Source: Rhabdophis nuchalis | Lineage: Eukaryota; Chordata; Lepidosauria; Squamata; Natricidae | NCBI GenBank assembly: GCA_039707465.1 | Contig: CM077644.1 | Location: forward strand, 196,761,962 to 196,825,961 | Direction: 5' to 3' | DNA length: 64,000 nucleotides | Shown: piece after piece, positions 12,366 through 23,723 of the stretch | Layout of the letters: each line of letters starts with the position of its first letter | How positions within the stretch are numbered: position 1 is the stretch's first letter | Program-made: the position numbers and the translations under genes | The notes under the pieces: generated by a model | The model's input: only the letters and a program-made list of their open reading frames with translations | Databases searched by the model: none | Told to the model about the DNA's origin: nothing

Positions 12366-12634
12366 GGTCACTATATAAGGATCCTCCTTAATACCGTCTT
12401 TGTACAGGAAAAAATTATTTGGCGGCTTGGATGGTAAGAGTTTATATAGGAGAACCATTCTAAAGTAGAGTTCTGAGGACCCCAAGTTTCAGCAACAAGT
12501 CACTAGGAGTTTTGGATGACATTATTTTTTTAAAACAAGCATAATTTTTAAGCAGTGCACTCTGAGACCTGAAAATTAATTCAGGGGTTGCTGCGTAGTA
12601 ACATAGGTTGAGAAAGACTACTCTGGATATAGGG

Positions 12635-13291
12635 CAGTGATGGCGAACCTTTTTTGGCTCACTTGCCAAAAGTGGAGGGGAGCACAAGAGGGTCAGGCAT
12701 GAGCGTACCATACATATGTATGCTTCCCCTTCTGCATGCATTCATGCATGACCAGTGCTCCCCCACCCGCACTTTTGGCAGTCTTTTTTCGCCCTCCCCA
12801 GGCTCCAGAGGCTTTCTAGGAGCCTGGGGAGGGCGAAAACAGCCTCCCCCCCCGGAGGCCCTCCAAAGGCTTCAGGAGCTTCCCTGAAGCCTCTGGAGCA
12901 CGAAAAACCGGCCCTATGGGCAAACAGGAAGCTCAGGAACAAACTTCCAGTTTGCTTATAGGGCCATTTTTTGCCCTCCGGCATTCAGGAGGCTTCCTGT
13001 TTGGCCGTAAGGCCATTTTGTTTCCCTCCAGTGCCTTCAGGGAAGCCTCCTGTAGGCTACAGAGGCCAAAAAAGGGCCCTATGAACAAACCGGAAGTCTA
13101 TTCCTAAACTTTCGGATTGCCCGAGGGCTGGTTTTTCATGCTCTGGAGGCTTCAGGGAAGCCTCCGGAGGGCGAAAAATGGCCTCAAAAGAAGGCTGAAG
13201 TCAGCTGGAGCTGACAGGGCAGCATCTTGTGTGCCCTGACAAATGGCTCCACGTGCCACCTGTGGCACACGAGCCATAGGTTTGCCATCAT
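12635..13291. mobile_element. hAT-type non-autonomous element, long variant (about 657 bp)
   Basis: Left end CAGTGATGGCGAACC, right end ...GGTTTGCCATCAT, both as in the copies at 44499 and 57004. The 8-mer GGATATAG flanks it at 12625-12632 and 13292-13299, 2 bp outside the left terminus. The interior is GC-rich with repeated GGCTTCAGGGAAGCCTCC-type modules. The ORFs inside overlap on both strands and look non-coding. It sits directly against the AAT tail of the next CR1. Confidence 0.85.
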
Positions 13292-13300
13292 GGATATAGT

Positions 13301-16300
13301 AAAAATAATAATAATAATAAAGCTGAATTTATTAACCGCTCCCTCTCCCCACAGGGACTCGGGGCGGTGCACAGGGAGAATAAAAACCATAAATATACAA
13401 AAATACATACAATTTAAAACAGATTAAACAAACTCCTGTGCTAAAATCCCATTAACTAAAAATCCCCACTCAATATACATAAACAATTAAAAAACCCATA
13501 GAGAGAGAGACTACCCTAGGCCGGCCAGGCGGAAAAGATGTGTCTTTAGTTTCAGGCGGAAGGAGCGGAGGTCCGTGGTCGTTCTAATATCGGGGGGAAG
13601 GTCGTTCCAGAGGGCCGGGCCCGCCACAGAGAGAGCCCTTCCCCTGGGCGTCGCCCGCTGACAAAGTCTAGTGGACGGCACCCGGAGAAGTCCCTCTCTG
13701 TGGGAGCGAATCGGCCGTGAGGATGTGTGAGGCAGTATCCGATCCCGCAGGTAGCTAGGTCCCGAGCCATGGAGCGCTTTAAAGATGATAACCAACACCT
13801 TGAAGCGCACCCGGAAGACGACAGGCAGCCAGTGCAGCTCGCGCAAGAGCGGTGTTACATGGGTAAACCTAGTGGTTCCCATAATTGCTCGCGCGGCTAC
13901 ATTCTGAACTAACTGAAGCCTCCGGGTGCACCTCAAGGGGAGCCCCATGTAGAGGGAGTTACAGTAGTCCAGTCGGGATGTCACGAGGGCATGAGTGACT
14001 GTGCGAAGGGCGTCCCGATCCAATAGGGGGCGCAATTGGCGAACCAGGCGAACCTGGTAAAACGCCCTCCTGGCCACGGCTGTCACTTGCTCTTCCATAG
14101 ACAGCCGGGTATCCAGGAGGACTCCCAAATTGCGCGCCCCATCCACAGGGGCAAGATGTTCGCCCCCTATGGCCAGCGTTGGAGAAAGCTGGTTGAATCG
14201 GGCAGCCGGAAACCACAGCCACTCGGTCTTGGTCGGGTTGAGCCTGAGTCCGTTACTTCCCATCCAGATCTGCACGGCTTCCAGGCACTGGCACATCACC
14301 GCTACGGCATCGTTGGGGTGGTTTGGGGTAGATATATACAGCTGAGTGTCATCAGCGTAGAGATGGTACTCTACCCCAAAACCACCGATGATCTCACCCA
14401 GCGGCTTCATGTATGCATTAAACAAGAGAGGCGAGAGGACCGACCCCTGAGGCACCCCACATGTGAGGGGTCTCGGGGTCGACCTCTGCTCTCCTGCCAA
14501 CACATTGCGATCGGCCAGAGAGGTAGGAGGAGAACCACCGTAAAACGGTGCCTCCCACCCCCAACCCCCCCAGCCGATGCAATAGGATACCATGGTCGAT
14601 GGTATCGAAAGCCGCCGAGAGGTCTAATAGGACCAGGATGGAGGAACAACCCCCATCCCTGGCCCTCCAGAGATCATCCACCAACGCGACCAATGCCGTC
14701 TCGGTGCTATGCCCGGGCCGAAAGCCGGACTGGCGCGGATCTAGATAATCAACTTCCTCCAGGTGACGGGGAAACTGTTGTGCCACCACACTCTCAACAA
14801 CCTTCGCCAGAAAGGGAAGGTTGGAGACGGGACGATAGTTGGTTAAAAGAGCTGGGTCCAAAGAGGGCTTCTTAAGGAGGGGCCTCACCATAGCCTCTTT
14901 TAGGGAAGCAGGCAAGGAACCCTCACTCAAGGATGCGTTGACAACCTCTTGGAGCCAGCCTCGTGTCACCTCCCAGGATGCCAGTACAAGCCAGGAGGGA
15001 CACGGGTCCAATAAACATGTGGTGGCTCGCAGTCGTCCACGTAACCTGTCCATATCCTCGGAAGCAACGGAGTCAAATTCCTCCCAAACAAGATTGGCCT
15101 CGAGGCATCCCACTGGGCCACGAATGGGGGCTAGCTCGTTCCGTATCTGAGCGGTTTTTTCCTGCAGAAAAGTCACAAATTCCTCTGCTCTACCCTGTAG
15201 CGGGGCTTCCCGCACCCTCTGTTGCAGGAGGGAACGGGTCACCCTGAACAGGGCGGCAGGGCGGTTTTCTGCGGATGCTATGAGAGTGGCGCAATGATGA
15301 CGTTTGGCCACTCTCAGCGCCACAATGTAAGTCCGTAAATGGGCTCTTACCTGTGTCCGGTCAGATTCGGAGCGAGTAGCCCTCCATCTTCCCTCTAGGC
15401 ATCTCTTGCGGCGTTTCATCGCCCTCAGCTCCTCGGTGAACCAAGGAGCCGGGGCAGCTCGGCGCCGCAAGAGAGGCCGCAAGGGCGCGACCCGATCCAA
15501 GGCTCCCGTGGTCGCAGTATTCCATGCGGCCACGAGGTCCTCCATCGGGGCGCGGGTCAGGGGTACAGGAAGTGGCCCAAGCGCCGTCTGGAACCCAACA
15601 GGGTCCATCAGGCGCCTGGGGCGAAACCAGATAGGAAGTTCTGGTTCCGCCTCCCCGCGACGGGGAGTAGCGGTCGGAAGGTCGAGTCGGAGAAGTGAGT
15701 GGTCTGACCATGACAAGGGTGTGATGACTATATCCCCTATACCCAGATCACTCTTCCATTGGTCCGAGACAAAGATGAGGTCCGGCGTATGTCCACCCTC
15801 GTGGGTGGGGCCTTGAATTAGTTGGGTCAGGTCCATGGCCGTCATGGAGGCCATGAACTCCCGAGCTGCCTCGGATGATTCGCCCAACGATTCGCCCAAC
15901 GATGGCAGATTAAAGTCCCCCATGACTACAAGTCTGGGGGTCTCAACTGCCACCGTAGCGATCACCTCCAGGAGCTCGGGCAGGGCTGCTGCTACATAGC
16001 GGGGAGCCAGGTATACAACCAGCAAGCCCAACTGCCTCCCTAGGCCCCACTTCACGCAGAGGGACTCACAACCGGTAGTCTGAGGCACAATGGTCTCTCT
16101 TGGCTCAAGGCCTTCCTTGATAATGACCGCTACCCCACCGCCCCTGCCTAGGGCCCGCGGCTGATGAAAAGCGCAGTAACCTGGTGGGCACATTTCGACG
16201 AGGGGAAGTCCCCCCTCGTGGCCCAACCAGGTCTCTGCAATTCCTACCAGGTCCGGCTCCCCCTCTGACACAAGGTCATGTACGAGGGGGGCTTTGTTGA

Positions 16301-16424
16301 CCACGGACCTGGCGTTGCAAAACATCAGCCGCAGGCCCTGGCTCTGTATCCCCTGACCACCTAGCCTGCGGGGGTTGTGGCACCCGACCGTTTGTAACCA
16401 ACGGCCACGTGCCATTGGGGATTG
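13301..16424 (-). mobile_element. CR1 LINE, long 5'-truncated copy with nearly intact ORF2
   Basis: A minus-strand CR1 of about 3.1 kb. Its 3' end has an (AAT)n tail at 13305-13320 and the 'ggactcggggcggtgcacagg' 3' UTR module. It continues through almost all of ORF2 to a 5' end at 16424, so ORF1 and the 5' UTR are absent. High GC and a single frameshift point to a young insertion. It abuts an AATAG tract shared with the neighbouring LINEs. Confidence 0.93.
13511..16415 (-). pseudogene. CR1 ORF2: AP-endonuclease plus reverse transcriptase, one frameshift
   Basis: The first frame (16415-14418) opens M-A-R-G-R-W. It carries an APE-type endonuclease (C-N-A-R-S, A-E-T-W-L, G-D-F-N near residue 170, S-D-H near residue 240) and then the reverse transcriptase start (N-Y-R-P-V-S-N-L, G-F-R-P-G-H-S-T-E, D-L-S-A-A-F-D). 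A one-base indel near 14490-14510 shifts the reading to the second frame (to 13511), which has [10 protein letters not shown], the catalytic Y-A-D-D, and the CR1 C-terminus ending F-R-L-A-G-L-G. The protein would nick target DNA and prime reverse transcription of its own RNA. All catalytic motifs that I can place are present, but the frameshift should inactivate this copy. Confidence 0.92.
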
Positions 16425-16443
16425 AAATAGAATAGAATAGAAT
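16425..16443. repeat. AATAG pentanucleotide tract at LINE junction
   Basis: Three AATAG units plus flanks between the 5' end of the long CR1 and the tail of the second CR1. The same 18-mer (AATAGAATAGAATAGAAT) occurs at 17185-17202, so the CR1 between them is flanked by matching copies. Confidence 0.9.
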
Positions 16444-17184
16444 ATTTATTTATTTATTTTATTTATAGACCGCCCCCTCTCCCCGAAGGGACTCGGGGCG
16501 GTGCACAGTACTTTAAAAAACATATCTATAAATACAACAATACAATATTTAAAATCGAATTAAATAATTTACCCTGCGCTAAAATTTTAAAATCTTAAAA
16601 CCTTTAAAACCCTTAATACTATTCCCTACAATCCCTATTTAAACAAACTCAATTTGTAGTACAGGCTAGGGTAGGATAGCTTAGGCCAGGCCGGCCTGAT
16701 GAAAGAAGTAAGTTTTTAACTTTTGGCGGAAGGAGCGGAGGTCTGTGGTTGTTCTAAGTTCGGGGGGTAGGTCGTTCCAGAGGGTCGGGCCCACCACAGA
16801 GAAGGCCCTTCCCCTGGGCATCGCCCGCTGGCACTGCCTAGTGGACGGCACCCGGAGAAGTCCCTCTCTGTGGGAGCGGATCGGCCGCATGGATGTATGA
16901 GGCAGAATGCGATCCCGCAAGTAACTAGGTCCCGTGCCATGGAGCGCTTTAAAGATGGTAATTAACACCTTGAAGTACACCCGAAAGGCCACAGGCAGCC
17001 AGTGCAGCTCGCGCAGGAGTGGTGTAACGTGGGAGAACCTAGAGGCTTCCAGGACTGCCCGCGTGGCCGCGTTCTGGACTAGCTGTAGTCTTCAGGTTCA
17101 CCTCAAGGGAAGCCCCATGTAGAGAGCAATTACAATAGTCTAGACGGGATGTAACGAGCGCATGAGTGACTGTGCGAAGGGCGG
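16444..17184 (-). mobile_element. Second CR1 LINE, short 5'-truncated copy
   Basis: Minus-strand CR1 3' portion. Its tail is an ATTT-rich run at 16444-16467, then the UTR module near 16470-16507. The C-terminal frame 16992-16681 reads F-K-V-L-I-T-I-F-K-A-L-H-G ... L-W-N-D-L-P-P-E-L-R. It extends to 17184, with about one frameshift upstream. AATAG tracts flank it on both sides, implying insertion into, or duplication of, the AATAG tail of the neighbouring L3 LINE. Confidence 0.85.
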
Positions 17185-18125
17185 AATAGAATAGAATAGA
17201 ATTCTTTATTGGCCAAATGTGATTAGACACACAAGAAATTTGTCTTTGGTGCATATGCTCTCAGTGTACATAAAGAAAAATAAAATAGAATACATTCATC
17301 AAGTATCATAAGATACAACACTTAGTGATAGTCATGTTACTAATAAACAATCAAATTATACTAGGAAACAAATAAAAATATTTTTTTTAAGTTACAAGCA
17401 ACATGGTTATAGTCATAAGTGGGAAGAGATAGGTACTAGGAAGGAAGAGAAGAAGAATAGTAATACAATCTTGGTAGGTAATATGATAGTGTTGTGGGAA
17501 TTAGTTGTTTAGCAGAGTGATGGCATTCAGAAAGAAACTGTCCTTGTGTCTAGCTGTTCTGGTCTGCAGTGCCCTATAGCATTGTTTTGAGGGTAGAATT
17601 TGAAACAATTTATGTCCAGGATGTGAGGGGTCTGTAGTTATTTTCACAGCCCTCTTTTTGACTTGTGCAGTATACAGGTCTTCAATGGAAGGCAGGTTGG
17701 TAGCAATTGTTTTTTCTGCAGTTCTAATTATCCATTGAAGTCTGTCTGTCTGTCTTGTTTGTTGCAGAGCCAAACTAGACAGTTATAGAGGTGCAGATGA
17801 CAGACTCAATACTTCCTCTGTAGAACAGAATCAGCAGCTCTTTGGGCAGTTTGAACTTTCTGAGTTGGCACAGAAAGAACATTCTTTGTTGTGCTTTTTT
17901 GATAACATTTTTGATGTTGGGTGTCCATTTTAAGTCTTGAAATATATTAGAACCTAGAAACTCAAAGGTCTGTACTGTGATACGGTGTTGTCTAGTATTG
18001 TAAGAGGTGATAGTATAGGAAAGTTTCTCCTAAAATCTACCACCATTTCTATGATTTTGAGTGTATTTAGTTCCAGATTGTTCCGGATCAGATGTTTGAT
18101 ATTTAAAAGATTAACAATTCATTCC
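17185..18125 (-). mobile_element. CR1/L3-type snake LINE with AATAG tail
   Basis: On the minus strand the 3' tail is AATAGAATAGAATAGAAT (17185-17202). It is followed by the family 3' UTR (ttctttattggccaaatgtg, ccttgtgtctagctgttct) and the end of ORF2. The frame 17773-17501 reads W-I-I-R-T-A-E-K ... H-P-G-H-K-L-F ... F-F-L-N-A-I. This matches the L3-like CR1 family I know from snake genomes, whose AATAG tail seeds microsatellites. The coding part is broken, and the copy fades out near 18125. Confidence 0.85.
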
Positions 18126-18378
18126 GAATAGCTGATTGGAACACTGTTTGAAATTTGAATGGATTGTTCTGTCTTATATACAGATATTTTGATAACAAAT
18201 TTGATTTTATTGGAAGAGTGGCAGCTTAAAACATATTTTGAGCTCAAAACGCTTCTAGTGAGATTGGAACATTTATTATAAGTCAAAAGTTTATGAATTA
18301 ATAAATTATGTAAGAATTATTGGGCTAGAATGGAGTCACTGTTTCAAATTCATAACTACTAAAAAAGGTTGGTTTCTA

Positions 18379-18625
18379 CCCTGTTTCCCTGAAAATAAGA
18401 CGTAACCGGATAATAAGCTCAATCAGGCTTTTGAGTGCATGCGCTAAAATAAGCCCTGAAAATAAGCCCTACTTGAAAATAGTGCAACATAGCAGCAGCC
18501 ATGAGGTGACCACGCTCGCTGCCTCCTGCACCTCAAAAATAATAAGATCTCCCCAAAAATAAGGCCAAGTGCTTATTTTGGGGGTAAAAAAAAAAAGATC
18601 CTGTCTTATTTTCGGGGAAATACGG
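18379..18625. mobile_element. Mariner-like MITE, 247 bp
   Basis: Terminal inverted repeats of about 23 bp: left CCCTGTTTCCCTGAAAATAA, with the right end reading CCGTATTTCCCCGAAAATAA in reverse complement; both continue GAC. It is flanked by TA on each side (18377-18378 and 18626-18627), the Tc1/mariner target duplication. The interior carries repeated AATAAG(C)CC phrases. Non-coding. Confidence 0.8.
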
Positions 18626-18991
18626 TAAGGTCCAAGTTAATTTTGAGAAATTTATAGTACTATCTGGTTACTATATGGTTACTCTCTGGTTTGACAAGCC
18701 ATCTCTGAGGAAAATATAAGACGGGCATACTGTATTTTTCGGAGTATAAGACGCACCTTTTTCCTCTAAAAAGAGGCTGAAAATCTGGGTGCATCTTATA
18801 CATAGAATACAGCATTTTTTGCCTCTTGAAATCCCGCCCCTTCACCAAAATGGCACCCGGCATACCTTTATGGAGGCTTCCAGAGAGCTCCTGGGAGCTG
18901 GGGAGGGCAGAAATGAGCAAAAAACAGGATGTTTTTGCCCCCCCCCCCCGCAGCACTCTATAAGCCTCTATAAGGCTACGCATACAATTTT

Positions 18992-19909
18992 TTGACCAAA
19001 AAACGCCCCCTTTTCACGAAAAAACGGGCCATTTTTCCTTGTTTTGCCCCTCTCCAGGAGCACTCTGCAAGCCCCCCCAAGGCTATTCATGCCTTTTATT
19101 TGAAAAAAAAATGGGCTCATTTTCGTGAAAAACGGGCCGTTTGGGGGAGGTTTGCAAAGTGCAAAAAGGGTTTTTCCCCCCCTTTGGAAAGCTGTTTAGT
19201 TAGAGTGATTGGTGACAATTACGTTGGTCAAGTACTGTGCCTGCAGAAACAAGATTTATTCCAAAGGTGGTCAGTGGAGAGGGCGCGCAATTTGGGTGTC
19301 CTCCTGGATTCCCGGCTGTCTATGGAAGATCACGTGGCAGCCGTGGCCAGGGGGGCGTTCCATCAGGTACGCTTGATGCGGCAATTGCGCCCCTTACTGG
19401 ATCGGGGTGCCCTACGCACAGTCACTCAAGCACTCGTCACCTCTCGACTCGACTACTGTAATGCTCTCTACATGGGGCTTCCCTTGAGGTGCACCCGAAA
19501 GCTGCAGCTAGTCCAGAATGCAGCCGCGCGGGTGATTATGGGAGCGCCTAGACACTCCCACATAACATCTATCCTGCGCGAGCTGCACTGGCTCCCTGTG
19601 GTCTTTCGGGTGCGCTTCAAGGTCTTGACGACCATCTTTAAAGCGCTCCATGGCTCGGGGCCTAGTTATATGCGAGACCGCCTCCTGCCCCATACATCCC
19701 TCAGACCGATACGCTCCCACAGAGAGGGCCTCCTCAGGGTGCCGTCGGCTGGACAATGCCGACTGGTGACACCCAGGGGAAGAGCCTTCTCTGTGGCTGG
19801 GCCAGCCCTCTGGAACGACCTACCCCCTGAACTCCGCACCATCTCTGACCTCCGCCTCTTCCGCAAGTGTCTGAAGACACATTTATTCCATCTAGCCGGC
19901 CTAGCGTAA
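18992..19909 (+). pseudogene. In-frame fusion ORF: element segment plus CR1 RT C-terminus
   Basis: A 305-codon open frame whose first ~95 codons come from the mariner-like element (with V-R-V-I-G-D-N-Y-V-G-Q-V-L-C-L-Q-K-Q) and whose remaining ~210 come from the inserted CR1 (N-L-G-V-L-L-D-S-R-L-S ... L-W-N-D-L-P-P-E-L-R ... F-H-L-A-G-L-A, then the natural CR1 stop). The fusion is an accident of insertion phase. I see no promoter, and the RT catalytic YADD is upstream of the truncation and therefore lost. Expression is not implied. Confidence 0.6.
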
Positions 19910-20086
19910 CCCCCTGTATTGACCATTAGACAGTTTTAAATTTGGGATTTTAATTCGGTTTTTAGCACAGGTTTTACTAGAATAAGTTTTTTAAATTTTA
20001 TATGTTTTGTATGTATTTTAACATTCCTGTGCGCTGCCCTGGGTCCGTTTGGAGAAGGGCGGGATATAAATTTAATAAAATAAAAA
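19277..20086 (+). mobile_element. CR1 LINE 3' end nested in mariner-like element
   Basis: Comparison with the CR1-free copy at 52934-54112 defines the insertion exactly: the sequence '...ggtcagtg' at 19276 resumes as 'gtgatttcct' at 20087, leaving at most a 3-bp GTG duplication. It holds the last ~210 codons of ORF2 with no stop, then the CR1 3' UTR and a TTTAATAAAATAAAAA tail. The intact frame indicates a recent event. Confidence 0.9.
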
Positions 20087-20131
20087 GTGATTTCCTTCTC
20101 CAGCACATGGGTAAATACACCTGAAAACATC

Positions 20132-20450
20132 TACCTACCTACCTACCTACCTACCTACCTACCTACCTACCTACCTACCTACCTACCTACTCTCTCTACC
20201 TACCTATCTACTGTATTTCTTTCTCTTTGTCTATTCCTCTCTCTCTATGCCTCTACCTACCTACCTACCTTCTCGCTCTATCTCCCTACCTATCTACTGT
20301 ATTTCTCTATCTCCCCCCTCTATCTACCTATCTACCTATCTACCTACTCTCTCTCCCCCCCTACCTATCTACTGTATTTCTCTCTCTCTATTTCTCTCTA
20401 TCCCTCTACCTACCTGCCTATCTACAATCTCTCTCCCTACCTACCTAGTG

Positions 20451-20488
<38 letters not shown>

Positions 20489-20630
20489 CCTCCCTCCCTC
20501 CCTCCCTCCCTCCCTCCCTCCCTTCCTCTACCTCCCTCCCTATCTACTCTCTCTCTCTCTCCCTACCTACCTACTGCATTTCTCTCTCTTTCTCTCTCTC
20601 ACTATCCCTCTATCTACCTACCTACTTTTT
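20132..20630. repeat. CTAC/CTCT/CCCT compound microsatellite
   Basis: About 500 bp of pyrimidine-rich simple repeat. It begins with about 14 CTAC units and is followed by alternating CTCT, CTAC/CTAT and CCCT blocks, internal to the mariner-like element. The long open frames through it (poly Leu/Ser/Pro/Tyr) arise because the repeat lacks stops. Confidence 0.95.
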
Positions 20631-21105
20631 TAAAAAAATTGCCTCTTCAAAACCTGAGTGCGTCTTATACTCCGGTGCATCTTATACTCCAAAAAATACG
20701 GTATATTTGAGTTGTTGACATAGATGTAATTTTATTACTGATAAAACACTCTAAATAACAACATCGTTGCTAAAATTTACTTATTCATATGGACATTTTA
20801 AAGTAGGAAACATATGAGCACAAGTAAGTAGGAAATATAGGAGCACAAGTAAGTTTTGAAGTAATATAAAATACTTAGATGAAGTATTTTATAAATGCTA
20901 AATATTTTGGTATCCAGCTCTTGTATAATTTAATTTTTGTATAATTCAACATTGTATTCCAAGTACAACTACTGTGCTTTATCACGGCTGTCATTTTTTA
21001 AAATATGAATTTTTGAACTTTTTATGTTTGAGTTCTGGCAATGGCTTTTATGTTTGTCAACTGTATTTACACACTTCTCACATTTTATACATATATGTTA
21101 TTCTG

Positions 21106-21147
21106 TCAAAATTCACTATTTTTTCTCAAAATTCACTATTTTTTCTC
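21106..21147. repeat. 20-bp tandem duplication
   Basis: The unit TCAAAATTCACTATTTTTTC is present twice in direct succession, with no differences. It is a simple local duplication. Confidence 0.9.
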
Positions 21148-21984
21148 TTGTAATGCACACATAATGGCTTGTTTATATCTTGTGTTCATTGTGAATCTTG
21201 TATACTTTGTATTTCTTTGTATGTGTTAAGTTATACAAATCATATATACTGTGTGATATGTTAATGTGTTCAGAAATGCATAGCATATTAGTTATTTATC
21301 AGTTTTCAGCCTGACTGTTGAGAAACAGCTGGGGATTTGGCTAAGGCTTTGTATGTAGCTTAATGTGTAGATATTAAGACTAAATGAAAAAGATACTTTT
21401 ACTTGATATGTTTTTTAATCTCATATTTCATTGAAATGATTTCATATACTTTGCTTTCTACAGATAATAGTAGCTTTCTTGCAAGGGTTGCCTTGCAAAT
21501 ATTTTGCAATTGTAAATTTCAAAACAATTTTAGTATGTGTTTTGATAAAGAATACAAATATTTTTCTGAAAGTGTTGGCATATTTTATATTCTCATGATA
21601 AACATTTTGAAATGTATACTATTTTATGCTAGTAAATTAAATGCATATTTGAATTAGTTTTTAACAGTTTTAACTATTTTCCTCTTGTAATGCTTCATGG
21701 TGGTATTTTGATGAAAATAACTCCATGCACCCAAATAAAGGACAATTGAACATAGATCTAATTTTCACATATACTAAGGATTTTTTTTTTTAAAGGTTGC
21801 ATTTTAAATGAGCTGTGTTTACCTGGTTCAATAATAAACTATACTGTTTAATGTGTGAATTCACAAATCATGCTTCTCCAAAAGAAGGCAAAATCATGTA
21901 ATGAGGTTGATGAGACCACTAGCCAATGCATGTAAAAGCCATTATTGGTGCCTTATCTTATATTATGGTTTAATTATTGGCATG

Positions 21985-22010
21985 TTTAATCAGGAATAAT
22001 TATATGTACA
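21985..22010 (+). repeat. 26-bp motif, first copy
   Basis: A 26-base stretch starting TTTAATCAGGAATAATTATA and ending TGTACA recurs exactly at 23724-23749. Outside it the flanks differ, apart from a loose match just downstream. It contains homeodomain-like TAAT/ATTA cores. Confidence 0.85.
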
Positions 22011-22645
22011 ATGGCACTTTTTTGTATGTTTCTAGAATTAAGATCGTTTTACCAAACTTCAACATGAAGCAATGCTATTTGAAATAATATATGTATTTTT
22101 ACGTTTTCTCTATGAAGTTAGAATAAACTATTGTATAATTTAAAAAGTGGTATATAAAAAGTAGTATATAATACTTTTAAAACTTATTCCATCTCTGAAA
22201 ATTACAGCAGTTTCAGAGAGTATTAGAATCTCTGTGGTTATTAAATGAAATGTGAGATGCTTTTATCAATGTAATTTAATTTTTTTTCTTGTAGTCAAAG
22301 TGCAAAGGTTACCTTTTTCTTTTATTGCTTTTAATGCAATATTTGCAGCAATGAAAAGAGAACCTTTGTTATTTATTGATATAAAATAAGAGTCTAAAGA
22401 ATATAAGTAGATTTTTATTTGATTTGATCTGCCTGAATTTTGTTACATCTAATTTTAATTCTCTAAACTGTTACCAGCAATTAATATTTTACTTTTTGCT
22501 TTGTTTGTATGAAAGTGATGAATGGAAGTTCAAATATGAGCATCAAAACAGGAGGTTTAAACAGTTTTATTCATTCAAATGTATTTTATTTACTCGTAAT
22601 TAAAAAGTAAATGTCTTAAATCTGGATTTTTATTTAATGATGTTC

Positions 22646-23397
22646 TTAAAAAAAGTCTATTCTGTCAACATTGCCAGCTGGTTTCCATTGCCCTGTTTGA
22701 AATCTTTTTAAAAAGCTCCATACAGGATATTCACTATCTGAAAGATTTAAACAGTCTTTCCATAACAGCATTTGTAGACAGTGTTTCATAGTAACTACCA
22801 TAACATTCACAGCGTTTAAGAGGACAGAGAAGCTGACATGAAAAGATAGTAATTCATGAAGACTTGGCTTCACAGTGTGTGTATAATCCTTCATGCTCTC
22901 AATGGTACCATAACCCCTGTGCCCACCAGAACAAAAGAAACTGAATTGGAAATTGTGGGAGCTGGGGAATGTTCCATTGCCAGTGCAACGCATGGCCCAT
23001 GGGCCTTGTCAGGACTTAGTTTGAGGTCCTTTATTCTTTCTGACAGATGTGAGGTAAGTTCTATGAGGTGGAAGTCATTACTCGAGTGAGGGCAATGTCA
23101 GATCAAAAGTAACCAGTGATCAAACAAGGTAAAGGGTCTGTGGAAAATAGGCTTGCTTTCTGGCTTTGACACCTGCCTGATCAGGGGTGAAAATGTGTCT
23201 TGTGTGTCAGGTGAAGTAGATTTTCTTTGATGTACAGTGAATGGGAAAAGATGGAAAGTGAATTGGAGACAGGAAGATTCTGATTTCCTTTTTCTTCTGC
23301 AGCTATTAAGTCTGCTTTTGTTACATGATTCTGATATTGGCTGTGCTTTCGTTGTAAGGTTTGTGAATAACCCCTCAATGAATTGTGAAATGTTCAT
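22646..23397 (-). other. Two adjacent minus-strand ORFs of unknown nature
   Basis: Frames 23397-23098 (99 codons) and 22993-22646 (115 codons) lie close together in a slightly more GC-rich island of the AT-rich block. After the second stop, AATAAA-type polyadenylation signals follow on the minus strand (near 22630 and 22580). I recognise no domain. It could be an antisense transcript's terminal exon, an old retrocopy or chance. Confidence 0.25.
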
Positions 23398-23723
23398 GCT
23401 TGGGCAGCATACCTAAAGTGCCTTGGAAATGCTAAATAAATATTCTCCTTATTGCTGATGAAAATAAGGTATATAAACTTTTAAGAGAATAATAATCGAT
23501 ATCTTTGTGCTAAGGGTTGTGAACTTGTAAAACTACATTTTGGGGGGAAATTTTGGCTAGCTAGATAAGTTTATGTCAGAGGTTATGCTTTACATCTAAG
23601 TAATCATGCAAAACATTATACTGTAAAATACATGAAAGTCACCAGAGAATTTACTCAATTAAAAACCCTATAATCTGATGGAAATATTTTCTGATGCAAA
23701 TTTTAATGGAAAAATCCAGTATT

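Larger units (their letters stand above)
18730..20701 (+). mobile_element. Mariner-like element with nested CR1 and microsatellites
   Basis: Left terminus CTGTATTTTTCGGAGTATAA and, in reverse complement, right terminus CCGTATTTTTTGGAGTATAA; both continue GA(C/T)GCACC. TA dinucleotides flank both ends (18728-18729 and 20702-20703). A second copy in opposite orientation is at 52934-54112. The layout is TIR, GC-rich spacer, a conserved segment near 19185-19276, a CTAC/CTCT microsatellite block and the right TIR. A CR1 fragment (19277-20086) interrupts it. No transposase is present. Confidence 0.82.

Noticed and set aside
12460..13107. Several 60-93-codon ORFs
   Set aside because: They lie in or beside the hAT element at 12635 and its GC-rich repeats, with no recognisable domain.
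14036..14875. 279-codon plus-strand ORF
   Set aside because: Antisense shadow of the CR1 reverse-transcriptase region, GC-rich without its own motifs.
20087..20710. 207-codon Leu/Ser/Tyr/Pro-rich ORF
   Set aside because: Runs through the CTAC/CTCT microsatellite and into the transposon terminus.
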